Shown here piece after piece: positions 36,044 to 44,733 of a stretch of 64,000 nucleotides of DNA. The DNA comes from Micromonospora coxensis (lineage in GTDB: Bacteria; Actinomycetota; Actinomycetes; Mycobacteriales; Micromonosporaceae), in assembly GCF_900090295.1 (NCBI RefSeq), contig NZ_LT607753.1:5890001-5954000 (forward strand), given 5' to 3'. The notes below the pieces were generated by a model, which had not been told where the DNA came from, searched no databases, and saw nothing but the letters and a program-made list of their open reading frames with translations. The translations under genes and the position numbers were made by a program. Every line of letters starts with the position of its first letter. Within the stretch, counting starts at the first letter, position 1.

Positions 36044-36070
36044 GGGGGAGCGCCGCCCGGGCGCTCCCCC
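36044..36070 (-). terminator. Terminator after the MBL-rhodanese gene
   Basis: GGGGGAGCGCC (36044-36054) pairs with 36060-36070 (11 bp, 5-nt loop) just downstream of the - strand stop at 36081. Confidence 0.65.
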
Positions 36071-36080
36071 TTCCGACGCA

Positions 36081-37460
36081 TCAGGCGGTGGCGAGGCTGG
36101 ACTGCCAGGCCTGGTAGCCGCCGAGCAGGTCGGAGACGTCGGGCCGGCCGGTGGCGCGCAGCAGGCTGGCCGCGACCGAGGAGCGGTATCCGCCGGCGCA
36201 GTGGACCACGATCGGCCGGTCCGCCGGCACCTCGTCGAGCCGGCGCGGCAGCTCGGCCAGCGGGATGTGCAGGGAACCCGCGACGGCGCCCTGCTCCCGC
36301 TCGCCGACGTTGCGCACGTCCAGGACGACCGGCGGCTCCGGCCGGTCCAGGGCCGCGCGCAACTGGGCCGCGGTGACCCGGCTGGCCGGGGTCAGCTCGG
36401 CGACCATCTCCAGGAACGCCTGCTCGGGCTCGCGGAGGTAGCCGACCACCCGGTCGAAACCGATCCGGGCCAGCCGTACCACGATCTCCTCCTCGCGGTC
36501 CTGCGGCGCGACGACCAGGATGGCCCGGTCCGGGGCGACGACGCTGCCGGCGGTCTCGGCGAAGCGGCCGTCGGCGGGGATGTTCACCGCGCCGCGCAGG
36601 TGGCCGGCGGCGTACTCCTGCGGGTCGCGGGCGTCGACCACGACGGCGCCGTCGGCCCGGGCGGCGAGGAACGCGGTGGCGTCCAGCGGCCGGGCCGGGC
36701 GGGTGTGGTCGAACAGGTCGCGGGCCTTGCGGTTGAGCACCGCGTCGAAGGCGAAGTAGCCCGGGGCCGAGGGCTGGCCGCCGGTGACCAGGGCGACGAA
36801 GTCGGCCTCGCTCATCGGGGCGCAGGCGTAGTTGGTGCGGCGCTGCTCGCCGATGGTGGACTGCCGCTCGGTGGAGAGGTTCTTGCCGCAGGCGGAGCCG
36901 GCGCCGTGGGCGGGGAAGACCCGCACCTCGTCGGGCAGGCCCATCAGCTTGCGCTGCACGCTGTCGTAGAGCATCGCGCCGAGTTCACCGGCGGTGACGC
37001 CGAAGGAGGCGAGCAGGTCGGGGCGGCCGACGTCGCCGATGAACAGCGCGTCACCGGTCAGCACGCCGTAGGCGACGGCGTCGTCGGCGTGCTCGTGGAC
37101 CAGGACGCTGATCGATTCCGGGGTGTGGCCGGGGGTCTCCATGATCTGGAGGGTGACGTCGCCGAGGCTGATCCGCTCGCCGTCGGCGAGCTTACGGATC
37201 GGGTACTCGGTCTCGGCGCGCCGGCCGTAGCCGATCCAGGCGCCGGTGGCGGCGGCGACCTCCAGGTGGCCGGCGAGGAAGTCGGCGTGGAAGTGGGTGT
37301 TGATGACGCCCTCGATGGTCAGTCCACGGGCGCGGGCGTCGGCGAGGTACTCGTCGATGTCCCGACGGGGGTCGACCAGGACGGCCCGCTTGGTGGTCTC
37401 GTCCGCGACCAGGTACGACGCCTGGGAGAGGCAGTCCAGGTAGTACTGGGTGAACAGCAC
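36081..37460 (-). CDS. Metallo-beta-lactamase/rhodanese fusion, persulfide dioxygenase type (CstB-like)
   Basis: 459 aa. An MBL domain (1-250) holds the metal ligands in NTHFHADFLAGH, METPGHTPESISVLV and GDVGRPDLL; two rhodanese domains follow. The first has no clear Cys, the second has the active-site loop VVHCAGGYRSSVAASLL. This layout matches CstB/ETHE1-rhodanese enzymes that oxidise persulfides to thiosulfate or sulfite. GTG 37460 with AAGGAG 7 nt upstream. A CstR-type operator (37508-37523) lies before it, and a second such enzyme is divergently placed past cstR. Confidence 0.9.
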   Translation of the reverse strand: MLFTQYYLDCLSQASYLVADETTKRAVLVDPRRDIDEYLADARARGLTIEGVINTHFHADFLAGHLEVAAATGAWIGYGRRAETEYPIRKLADGERISLGDVTLQIMETPGHTPESISVLVHEHADDAVAYGVLTGDALFIGDVGRPDLLASFGVTAGELGAMLYDSVQRKLMGLPDEVRVFPAHGAGSACGKNLSTERQSTIGEQRRTNYACAPMSEADFVALVTGGQPSAPGYFAFDAVLNRKARDLFDHTRPARPLDATAFLAARADGAVVVDARDPQEYAAGHLRGAVNIPADGRFAETAGSVVAPDRAILVVAPQDREEEIVVRLARIGFDRVVGYLREPEQAFLEMVAELTPASRVTAAQLRAALDRPEPPVVLDVRNVGEREQGAVAGSLHIPLAELPRRLDEVPADRPIVVHCAGGYRSSVAASLLRATGRPDVSDLLGGYQAWQSSLATA

Positions 37461-37507
37461 GGTGCGCTCCTTCGCAGTGATGCCGGGCGATACGACAACC
37501 GTAGCGC

Positions 37508-37523
37508 ATACCCCCCGGGGTAT
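37508..37523 (-). promoter_or_regulatory. CstR operator 1
   Basis: ATACCCCCCGGGGTAT, a 16-bp near-perfect palindrome with a G/C core, of the CsoR/CstR operator type, 48 nt before the - strand gene. Confidence 0.8.
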
Positions 37524-37680
37524 ATTCCGGGTCATCGGTCCCGGACTCGGGGGGCCGTTCGGCCCTCCCGGTTCCGGTCGGGGTGGTCCGCCCGCCCTCC
37601 GGCGCCGGTCGGCCCTCCGTGTCCGGCGGGGGATGGCGGCGCGCTGCCGGGGAATGGCTGTTCGGGCGGGATGGTTGACG

Positions 37681-37727
37681 ATACCGGTGGGGGTATACGC
37701 TGGCGCAAGAGGTACCCCCCAGGGTAT
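37681..37727 (+). promoter_or_regulatory. CstR operators 2 and 3 upstream of cstR
   Basis: ATACCGGTGGGGGTAT (37681-37696) and GTACCCCCCAGGGTAT (37712-37727), 31 bp apart start to start (about three helical turns), just before the cstR ribosome site GGAGGTG. Suggests autoregulation. Confidence 0.75.
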
Positions 37728-37748
37728 GTTTTCCGACGGAGGTGTGTG

Positions 37749-38018
37749 GTGAAGCTTCGACCCGAGATGACCGGTGAGGCGCTGACCCGGCTCAAGCGGG
37801 CCCGGGGGCAGCTCAACGCCGTCATCGAGATGATGGAGAACGGCGAGGACTGCCGCGCGGCGCTGACCCAGCTCGCGGCGGTGTCCAAGGCCATCGACCG
37901 GGCCGGCTACAAGATCATCGCCTCCGGGATGCGGCACTGCAACGCCGCGCGGGAGAACGGCGACACGCCGGAGATGACCGAGGAGGAGCTGGAGAAGCTC
38001 TTCCTGGCGCTGGCCTGA
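37749..38018 (+). CDS. cstR: CstR-type persulfide-sensing repressor (CsoR family)
   Basis: 89 aa four-helix-bundle protein of the DUF156/CsoR family. Cys35 (GEDCRAALTQ) and Cys64 (GMRHCN) are 29 residues apart as in CstR. The copper ligand His of CsoR (four residues before the second Cys) is Gly60 here, so copper binding is unlikely and persulfide sensing fits. GTG 37749 has GGAGGTG 5 nt upstream; GTG 37746 is too close. The surrounding genes are all sulfane-sulfur enzymes with matching operators. Confidence 0.9.
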   Translation: MKLRPEMTGEALTRLKRARGQLNAVIEMMENGEDCRAALTQLAAVSKAIDRAGYKIIASGMRHCNAARENGDTPEMTEEELEKLFLALA

Positions 38019-38102
38019 ACATCTGAACACGGTCCGCCCGTGCCGCCTACCGGCGTCGCGGGCGGGTAAGCGCACCCGACCGGGGCGCGGAGGTCTCTTT
38101 CC

Positions 38103-38124
38103 TACATACCCCCCAGGGTATGTA
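38103..38124 (+). promoter_or_regulatory. CstR operator 4 before the second MBL gene
   Basis: TACATACCCCCCAGGGTATG begins a 22-bp palindrome ending TGTA (38103-38124), 22 nt before the GTG at 38146. Confidence 0.8.
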
Positions 38125-38145
38125 GGACGAGGAAGGGAGAACGCA

Positions 38146-39540
38146 GTGGCAGTTGAGGTGTCCGTCATCACGACGTCGTCGCTCGGCGACCGCAGTTACC
38201 TGGCCACCGACGGGCAGGTCGCGATCGTCGTCGACCCGCAGCGCGACATCGACCGCGTCATGTACCTGGCGGGAGAGAAGGGCGTGCGGATCACCCACGT
38301 GGTGGAGACGCACATCCACAACGACTACGTCTCCGGTGGGCTCGAACTGGCCCGGATCACCGGCGCCCGCTATCTGGTCGCCGCGGCCGACGAGGTCGGT
38401 TTCGGCCGTCTCGCGGTCTCCGACGGCGACACGGTCCCGGTCTCGGACACCCTGCGGCTGCGCGTCGTCGGCACCCCGGGCCACACCTTCCACCACCTGT
38501 CGTACGTGCTCGACGAGGCCGACGGCGGCGACTGGCGGCCGGTCGGCGTCTTCACCGGCGGATCGTTGCTGTTCGGCACGACCGGCCGTACCGACCTGCT
38601 CGGCCAGCAGCACGCCCACGACCTGGCCCACCACCAGCACGCCTCGGCGAAGCGGCTGGCGGACCTGCTCCCCGACGGCGCGCAGGTCTGGCCCACCCAC
38701 GGCTTCGGCAGCTTCTGCTCGGCCAGTCAGGCCGACGCGCCCGAGTCGACCATCGGCCGGGAGAAGCAGGCCAACCCGGTGCTGCGGCTGGCCGCGGACG
38801 ACTTCGTCACCGAGACCCTCGCCGGGCTGGACGCCTACCCGGCGTACTACGCCCACATGGGCGTGGCGAACACCGCCGGCCCCGCGCCGGTGGACCTCAC
38901 CCCGGTCGCCCGGGCCGACGCCGCCGAGCTGCGCGAGCGGATCGCCGCCGGGCAGTGGGTGGTGGACCTGCGCCACCGCAAGGCGTACGCCACCTCGCAC
39001 CTGGCCGGCACGGTCAGCCTCGGGCTGGACGGGCCGATGTCGACCTGGCTCGGCTGGCTGATCGACTGGGGCGTGCCGATCACCCTGCTCGCCGAGACCG
39101 CGGAGCAGGTCGCCGACGCCCAGCGCGAGCTGGTCCGCATCGGCATCGACCGGCCCGCCGCCCAGGCCACCGGCCAGCCCGAGCAGTGGACGGACGGGCC
39201 GGAGCACCTGCGCGAGCTGCGGATGGCCGACTTCCCGGCGCTGGCCGCCGCCCGCGCCGGCAACACCCCGGCCGGCCTGCCCGACCCGCAGGTCGTGCTG
39301 GACGTGCGGATGACCAACGAGTGGAAGGCCGGGCACGTCGAGGGCGCGGTGCACGTGCCCCTGCCCGACCTGCCCGAGCGACTGGCCGAGGTGCCCGACG
39401 GCGCGGTCTGGGTGCACTGCGGCTCCGGCTATCGCGCCACCGCCGCCGCGTCGCTGCTGGCCAACGCCGGCCGCGAGGTCGTCGTGATCGACGACAAGTT
39501 CGACCGGGCCGGCGCGGCCGGCGTCGCCCTGACCGACTGA
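38146..39540 (+). CDS. Metallo-beta-lactamase/rhodanese fusion 2
   Basis: 464 aa. The MBL domain has ETHIHNDYVSGGLELA, VVGTPGHTFHHLSYVL and TGGSLLFGTTGRTDLL. A middle degenerate rhodanese domain and a C-terminal one with WVHCGSGYRATAAASLL (active Cys) follow. It is a paralogue of the 36081 gene with a different metal-loop sequence (HNDY in place of HADF). Probably handles persulfide or thiosulfate. GTG at 38146; operator 4 directly upstream. It starts a run of three sulfur genes. Confidence 0.9.
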   Translation: MAVEVSVITTSSLGDRSYLATDGQVAIVVDPQRDIDRVMYLAGEKGVRITHVVETHIHNDYVSGGLELARITGARYLVAAADEVGFGRLAVSDGDTVPVSDTLRLRVVGTPGHTFHHLSYVLDEADGGDWRPVGVFTGGSLLFGTTGRTDLLGQQHAHDLAHHQHASAKRLADLLPDGAQVWPTHGFGSFCSASQADAPESTIGREKQANPVLRLAADDFVTETLAGLDAYPAYYAHMGVANTAGPAPVDLTPVARADAAELRERIAAGQWVVDLRHRKAYATSHLAGTVSLGLDGPMSTWLGWLIDWGVPITLLAETAEQVADAQRELVRIGIDRPAAQATGQPEQWTDGPEHLRELRMADFPALAAARAGNTPAGLPDPQVVLDVRMTNEWKAGHVEGAVHVPLPDLPERLAEVPDGAVWVHCGSGYRATAAASLLANAGREVVVIDDKFDRAGAAGVALTD

Positions 39541-39612
39541 TCCCCGCCCGGGGCGGCGCCTGCCGCGCGCCGCCCCGGGCCACCCTGCCCCCCGAACACC
39601 GAAAGAGGAGAC

Positions 39613-40206
39613 ATGAGCACCAACCCCGCCACCCTGAACGCCGCCGAGCTCCGCGAGCTGATCGACTCCGGCCGGGGCCCCCGCCTGCTCGACGTGCGCA
39701 CCCCGGCCGAGTTCGAGACCTCGCACATCCCGGGCGCCTACAACGTCCCGCTGGACCTGCTCAAGGAGCACCGCGAGGAGCTGCGCCGGCACCTCGACGA
39801 GGACGTGGTGCTGATCTGCCGCTCCGGCGCCCGCGCCACCCAGGCCGAGCAGACGCTCGCCGGGGTCGGGCTGCCCAACCTGAAGGTGCTCGACGGCGGG
39901 ATGATGGCCTGGCAGGCCGCCAAGGCGCCGATCAAGCAGGGCGCCCCGCGCTGGGACCTGGAGCGCCAGGTCCGCCTGGTCGCCGGCTCGATCGTCCTGG
40001 TCAGCATCCTGGCCTCGGTGTTCGTCCCCGGCCTGAAGTGGGTCGCCGGGTTCATCGGCGCCGGGCTGACCTTCGCCGCCCTGACCAACACCTGCGCCAT
40101 GGGCATGATGCTCGGCAAGCTGCCCTACAACCGGGGCGCCAGCTGCGACCTGGACACCGTCGTCGGCCAGCTCCGTGAGGGACCCGCAGCGAAGGCACGG
40201 GCGTGA
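39613..40206 (+). CDS. Membrane rhodanese (rhodanese-DUF2892)
   Basis: 197 aa. N-terminal rhodanese domain (LLDVRTPAEFETSHIPGAYN) with active-site LICRSGARAT (Cys). Two membrane helices at the C-terminus (about 118-160) contain TNTCAMGMML, a DUF2892 domain. Such proteins move sulfane sulfur at the membrane. AGAGGAG before the ATG; its end overlaps the next gene by 4 bp (GTGA), tying it to the TauE-type exporter. Confidence 0.92.
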   Translation: MSTNPATLNAAELRELIDSGRGPRLLDVRTPAEFETSHIPGAYNVPLDLLKEHREELRRHLDEDVVLICRSGARATQAEQTLAGVGLPNLKVLDGGMMAWQAAKAPIKQGAPRWDLERQVRLVAGSIVLVSILASVFVPGLKWVAGFIGAGLTFAALTNTCAMGMMLGKLPYNRGASCDLDTVVGQLREGPAAKARA

Positions 40207-41102
40207 CCGCCGGCCTGGCGCTGACCGTCGGGCTGGCCGTCCTGATCGGGGTCAGCCTCGGCCTGCTCGGCGGTGGCGGATCCATCCTCGCCGTGCCGCT
40301 GCTGGTCTACGTCGCCGACCTGCCCGCGAAGGAGGCCATCGCCACCTCGCTGCTCGTCGTCGGCGTCACCAGCGCGGTCGGGGTGCTGCCGCACGCCCGC
40401 GCGCACCGGGTGCGCTGGCGCACCGGGCTGATCTTCGGCGTCGCCGGCATGACCGGCGCGTACGCCGGCGGCCGGCTCGCCGAGTACGTCCCGGCCGGCG
40501 TGCTGCTCACCGGCTTCGCGCTGATGATGCTGGCCACCGCGATCGCGATGATCCGCGGCCGGCGCGCCGCCGCCGGCCGGCCCGTCCCGCACGAGCTGCC
40601 CGTGCTGCGGGTGGTCCTCGACGGCGTCGTGGTCGGTCTGGTCACCGGCCTGGTGGGCGCCGGCGGCGGCTTCCTGGTGGTGCCCGCCCTGGCCCTGCTC
40701 GGCGGCCTGCCCATGCCCGTCGCCGTCGGCACCTCGCTGGTGGTCATCGCGATGAAGTCCTTCGCCGGCCTGGCCGGCTACCTCTCCAGCGTCAGCGTCG
40801 ACTGGGGCCTGGCCGCCGCGGTCACCGCCGCCGCCGTCGTCGGCAGTGTCGCCGGTGGCCGGCTGGCCGGGCGCATCCCGGAGGACGTGCTGCGCAAGGC
40901 GTTCGGCTGGTTCGTGGTGGTGATGGGCGTCTTCGTCCTCGCCCAGCAACTGCCCGCCGGGCTGCGCAGCAACCCGCTGCTCTGGATCGGCCTCGGCCTC
41001 GCCGTGGCGGTGTCGGTCACGCTCACCACCCGACACGGCCGCCGCGCCCCGGACGCCGCGCGGGAGAAGCAGGTCGCCGGCCACGGTGGGCCGCCCGCCT
41101 GA
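40203..41102 (+). CDS. TauE/SafE family sulfite/sulfur exporter
   Basis: 299 aa with about eight membrane helices in two repeats. The first repeat starts LLGGGGSILAVPLLVYVADL, the second GLVTGLVGAGGGFLVVPALA, the family's glycine-rich hallmarks. It is expected to export sulfite, sulfonate or another oxidised sulfur product of the preceding enzymes. GTG at 40203 overlaps the rhodanese stop. A 16-bp hairpin ends the operon. Confidence 0.9.
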   Translation: MTAGLALTVGLAVLIGVSLGLLGGGGSILAVPLLVYVADLPAKEAIATSLLVVGVTSAVGVLPHARAHRVRWRTGLIFGVAGMTGAYAGGRLAEYVPAGVLLTGFALMMLATAIAMIRGRRAAAGRPVPHELPVLRVVLDGVVVGLVTGLVGAGGGFLVVPALALLGGLPMPVAVGTSLVVIAMKSFAGLAGYLSSVSVDWGLAAAVTAAAVVGSVAGGRLAGRIPEDVLRKAFGWFVVVMGVFVLAQQLPAGLRSNPLLWIGLGLAVAVSVTLTTRHGRRAPDAAREKQVAGHGGPPA

Positions 41103-41114
41103 GCCGTCCCGGAC

Positions 41115-41149
41115 CCGGGGGCGTCGGTGTGCGACACCGACGCCCCCGG
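41115..41149 (+). terminator. Terminator after the TauE gene
   Basis: Arms 41115-41130 and 41134-41149 form a perfect 16-bp stem (CCGGGGGCGTCGGTGT on the left) with a GCG loop. Confidence 0.8.
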
Positions 41150-41512
41150 CGTCCCGAAGATCGCGCCGCCGTACGTCCGCCGACGGCCCGACCTCGGCCC
41201 GGGTCAGCAGCTCCACCAGCCGCTCCCGCCAGATCGCCGGTGACCGACACCCGGGCGTGCTGCTCGGATCTTGGCGACTTGCTGTTCGTGTCGAACGACA
41301 ACTCGCCAAGATCTTCGAGTTTCAGGTGATCCGGTGGCGGGCGGCCCCACCGGGCGCGGGCGGTGCGGTTGCCGCCGACGGGGGCGACGCACGCGACTGG
41401 CTGGCGTTCGTCGGTCCGGTGTCGTGACCGCCGCCGGCGACTGCTCGGCGACGCTGGGCGTCGGGCCGGCGGTGCCGGGCCGGCCCGCCGGGTGACGGGC
41501 CGGCCGGGAGTG
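41150..41512. other. Non-coding stretch between convergent genes
   Basis: Together with the terminator this is a 410-nt gap without a supported gene. Apart from the dispersed inverted repeat at 41267-41313 nothing recognisable is seen. The open frames across it have Arg/Pro shadow composition and no ribosome site. Confidence 0.6.
41267..41313. repeat. Dispersed inverted repeat, copy 2
   Basis: Arms 41267-41288 and 41292-41313, 22 bp with three mismatches and a 3-nt loop. The outer GATCTTGGCGA / TCGCCAAGATC is identical to the copy inside scpB (20645-20695), but the core differs. Confidence 0.85.
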
Positions 41513-42172
41513 TCAGTAGGCGTAGGTGACCGAGATGGTCACGTTGGGGCAGTTGTTCGCCCAGCTGGTCAGGGCGCTCTTCTCGGCGTTGTCCACGGTC
41601 AGCCGCCAGCGGATCTTGGTGGCGACCCACTCGTTGACGTAGCGGCAGCGGGCCGAGGCGTACGGCGGGAGCCAGGTGGCCGGGTCCTGGTCGCCCTTGG
41701 CCTGGTTGACGTTGTCCGTCACGGCGATCAGGGGACGGCTGTCGCCCAGGTCGTTGGCGTACGCCTGGCGGCGGCTGCTGGTCCAGGTGCGCGCGCCCGA
41801 GTCCCACGCCTCGGCGAGCGGGACCATGTGGTCGATGTCGAGGTCGCCGGTGAGGGTCCAGTAGGCGTTGTCGTAGTAGGAGTACCAGCGGCCGCCGGAG
41901 AGCGTGCAGGTGCCGCTGACGGTCGGGGCCGAGACCGCCTCGGCGAGCAGCACCTCGTTGCGGGTGTGGCACCCGTCGCCGTCGGCGTCGATCCAGTGCC
42001 GGAAGAGGTCCCGGCTGTAGCCGGTGCGGATCTCGGTGGCGACCGGGAGGCCGGCGACGGCGGTGGTCAGCGAGGCGGAGTAGCCGGCGGCCGAGGCGGG
42101 GTGGGCGAGGCCGAGGGTGGCGGCCAGGGCGGCGGCGAGGGTCAGTGCCGCCGTGCGCAGCGTACGGGTCAT
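41513..42172 (-). CDS. Secreted HNH-type nuclease (DUF1524/GmrSD-like C-terminal domain)
   Basis: 219 aa with a Sec signal peptide (TLRTAALTLAAALAATLGLA, cleavage near ASAAG). The mature part has the DIDHMVPLAEAW motif with the catalytic His of HNH/DUF1524 nucleases, preceded by GDGCHTRNEVLL and followed by DNVNQAKGDQDPATWLPP. Common in actinomycetes, where it probably degrades external DNA for nutrients. ATG at 42172. Upstream sequence (42190-42260) is less GC-rich than its surroundings, as a promoter would be. Confidence 0.9.
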   Translation of the reverse strand: MTRTLRTAALTLAAALAATLGLAHPASAAGYSASLTTAVAGLPVATEIRTGYSRDLFRHWIDADGDGCHTRNEVLLAEAVSAPTVSGTCTLSGGRWYSYYDNAYWTLTGDLDIDHMVPLAEAWDSGARTWTSSRRQAYANDLGDSRPLIAVTDNVNQAKGDQDPATWLPPYASARCRYVNEWVATKIRWRLTVDNAEKSALTSWANNCPNVTISVTYAY

Positions 42173-42322
42173 GGGGCGCTCCGTCCGGTGAGAGGGCGTG
42201 GTTGCCTGCTCACATATGGACAGAGATTGATGCGGATATCAAGATCGACTTTGTGAACACCGGGCGACGCAGCGTCGTCGATCCGATGACATGTGCCCGT
42301 CCGGGCCGCCCGCCTCGGCCGG

Positions 42323-43543
42323 CTACTCCGGCGGCAGGTGGGCCAGCGCCAGGGTCAGGTCGAGCACGGTCGCCGGGTCGTTCAGGCGCTCGCCGTACAG
42401 CTCGCGGATCCGGCCCATTCGGTAGCGGACGGTCTGCGGGTGCACGAAGAGGTCCGCCGCCACGTCGTCGCGCCGTCCCTGGTGCAGCAGCCAGGAGCGC
42501 AGCGTCTCGGCGAGCCGCTGGGCGGTCGCCGGGGGCAGCTCGGCCAGCGGGCTCAGCACCTGCTCCCGCAGGTCGGCCAGGGCCTCCGCGTCGGTGCTGA
42601 GCACCAGCCGGGACAGGTGTGCCTCGGTGTCCAGCGGCGCCCCGCCCTCCGGCCGCTCCAGTCCGAGGGCCAGCGTCCGCAGCACCCGCTGGTACGACCC
42701 CGCCACCCGGGTCCACGGGCGGGCCGGGCCGAGGGCGGCCCGGTGCCCGTGCAGCACGGTGACCAGGCGTCGCCGACGCGCGCCGTGCATGTCCGGCACG
42801 AGCAGCACGGCCGTCTCCTCGGCCGGCTCGATCCCGGGCAGGTCCTCGCCGCTCTCCAGGGTGTGCGGGCTGAGCAGGGCGAGCACCGCGCGCAGGTTGC
42901 TGCGGGGCAGCACCGCCACGGTGAGGGTCCGGGGCGGGGGCCACTCGGCCCGCTCGGCGCTGCGGTGCAGCACCTCCTCCGGCTCGCCGGCGAGCAGTTG
43001 CTGGGTGAGCCGTTCCAGGTAGCGGCGGCGTACCCGCCCGGCGCTGGCCAGCTCGTCGGCGTGCCCGGCCACGCTGGCGGCGGACAGCTCGTCGATGTAG
43101 GCGAACATCAACTCGGCGAACTCGGCGACGGTCTCGGCGGACAGGCCGTTGCGCACCGTGGTGGTGGAGACCTCCCGCCAGGCCACCCGGGCCCCCACCC
43201 GGTACGCGGCCAGCAGCGCGTCCATGCTCCGCCCGGAGCGGGCCTCGCCGCTGCCCAGCGCGTACGCCGCCTCCAGCGCCCGGTTCAGCGGCGTGCTCGG
43301 GTCGGACTCGCCGGCGCGTTCGATGAGCTGCAGGAACGTGCCCAGGGCGATGCGTACCGCGTTCTCGATCTTGTCGCGCATCTGGCCGGTCAGGGTGCCC
43401 GAGTAGTCGGGAACCTCGGCGGTGATCGCGGTCACGGTGCGCTCGGCGACCACCGGCAGTCGCCCACGCAGCTGGTCGGCCACCTGCTCGTCCAGCTCCA
43501 GGTGGGCCGCCCGGTGAGACGTACCCGCGGAATGGTCGGTCAT
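42323..43543 (-). CDS. PucR-family transcriptional regulator
   Basis: 406 aa. The C-terminal HTH (DDVAADLFVHPQTVRYRMGR) is the PucR/CdaR type domain; the N-terminal 300 residues are helical with no catalytic motif. ATG 43543 has GGAGAG 6 nt upstream; TTG 43561 is the alternative. It is divergent from the ferredoxin reductase/desaturase genes with an 84-nt spacer, the usual arrangement for a local regulator of membrane fatty-acid desaturation. Effector unknown. Confidence 0.9.
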   Translation of the reverse strand: MTDHSAGTSHRAAHLELDEQVADQLRGRLPVVAERTVTAITAEVPDYSGTLTGQMRDKIENAVRIALGTFLQLIERAGESDPSTPLNRALEAAYALGSGEARSGRSMDALLAAYRVGARVAWREVSTTTVRNGLSAETVAEFAELMFAYIDELSAASVAGHADELASAGRVRRRYLERLTQQLLAGEPEEVLHRSAERAEWPPPRTLTVAVLPRSNLRAVLALLSPHTLESGEDLPGIEPAEETAVLLVPDMHGARRRRLVTVLHGHRAALGPARPWTRVAGSYQRVLRTLALGLERPEGGAPLDTEAHLSRLVLSTDAEALADLREQVLSPLAELPPATAQRLAETLRSWLLHQGRRDDVAADLFVHPQTVRYRMGRIRELYGERLNDPATVLDLTLALAHLPPE

Positions 43544-43627
43544 GCTGTTCTCTCCGAACAAAAATCCGTGCCCAATTCACCTTTGCTGGTCAAGATGTTA
43601 TCCGCACGGGCGAGCACTCTGGGGAGC

Positions 43628-44719
43628 ATGACCACCACCGTCCCGCGTTCCCCGGCGCGGATCTCCGTCCGGGCCCGGTTGCTCAGGCTCGCCGAGACGG
43701 TCACCACCCCGCTGCTGCCGGAGGACTATCTCGACCTGGTCGCGCCGCTGCGCGCCGGCGCCGCCCTGCGCGGGCGCGTCGTCGCCGTCGACGCCGAGAC
43801 CCGCGACGCCGCCACGCTGACCATCCAACCCGGCCGCGACTGGCGCGGGCACACCCCCGGGCAGTACGTGCGCCTCGGCGTGGACGTGGACGGCGTCCGG
43901 CAGTGGCGGGCGTACTCGCTCACCTCCGCGCCGGGCCGTCCCGACGGCCGGATCTGCGTGACCGTGAAGGCGATCGACGGCGGCAAGGTCAGCAACCACC
44001 TGGTCCGGCGGCTGCGCCCCGGCACGATCGTCCAGCTCGACCAGGCGCAGGGCGACTTCGTCCTGCCCGACCCCGCCCCCGCCCGGGTCCTCTTCCTCAC
44101 CGCCGGCAGCGGCATCACCCCGGTCATGGGGATGCTGCGCGCCGGCGCGCACACCCGCTCCGACGTGGTCGTGGTGCACTCCGCGCCCACCGCCGCCGAC
44201 GTGGTCTTCGGCGCGGAGCTGCGGGACCTCGCCGCGCGGGGCGCGATCCGGCTGGTCGAGCGGCACACCGACACCGACGGGCTGCTCGGCGTCGAGGAGC
44301 TGGCCGGGCTGGTGCCCGACCACCTGGAGCGCGAGACGTGGGCCTGCGGGCCGGTGGGGATGCTCGACGCGGTCGAGGCGCACTGGACCTCGGCGGGCGT
44401 CGGCGAGCGGCTGCACACCGAGCGGTTCCGACCCACCGTGATCTCACCGGGGGAGGGCGGCACCGTCACCTTCACCCGGGCCGGTCTCACCGTGCAGGCC
44501 GACGGCGCCACCCCGATCCTGGAGGCCGGAGAGGCCGCCGGCGCGCTCATGCCGTCCGGCTGCCGGATGGGCATCTGCTACGGCTGCGTCCTGCCGCTGC
44601 GCCAGGGCGCGGTGCGGGACCTGCGCAACGGCGAACTGACCACCGCCGTCCCCGGCGACGGCGTCCTCATCCAGACCTGCGTGTCGGCGGCGGCCGGTAC
44701 CTGCGACATCGACCTGTAA
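43628..44719 (+). CDS. Ferredoxin reductase-type oxidoreductase with C-terminal 2Fe-2S domain
   Basis: 363 aa. FAD-binding RAYSLTSAPG, NAD-binding LTAGSGITPVMGMLR, and a plant-type ferredoxin domain with GCRMGICYGCV plus a last Cys (IQTCVSAAAGTC). It passes electrons from NAD(P)H to the desaturase encoded 14 nt downstream, like Rv3230c with DesA3 in M. tuberculosis. ATG at 43628, GGGGAGC upstream. Start chosen because it follows the divergent spacer and precedes the first family segment. Confidence 0.92.
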   Translation: MTTTVPRSPARISVRARLLRLAETVTTPLLPEDYLDLVAPLRAGAALRGRVVAVDAETRDAATLTIQPGRDWRGHTPGQYVRLGVDVDGVRQWRAYSLTSAPGRPDGRICVTVKAIDGGKVSNHLVRRLRPGTIVQLDQAQGDFVLPDPAPARVLFLTAGSGITPVMGMLRAGAHTRSDVVVVHSAPTAADVVFGAELRDLAARGAIRLVERHTDTDGLLGVEELAGLVPDHLERETWACGPVGMLDAVEAHWTSAGVGERLHTERFRPTVISPGEGGTVTFTRAGLTVQADGATPILEAGEAAGALMPSGCRMGICYGCVLPLRQGAVRDLRNGELTTAVPGDGVLIQTCVSAAAGTCDIDL

Positions 44720-44733
44720 GACGGAGGCCGGAC

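Noticed and set aside
37450..37752. 100-aa + strand ORF in the cstR upstream region
   Set aside because: It runs through CstR operators and the cstR promoter, has no ribosome site and no recognisable sequence.
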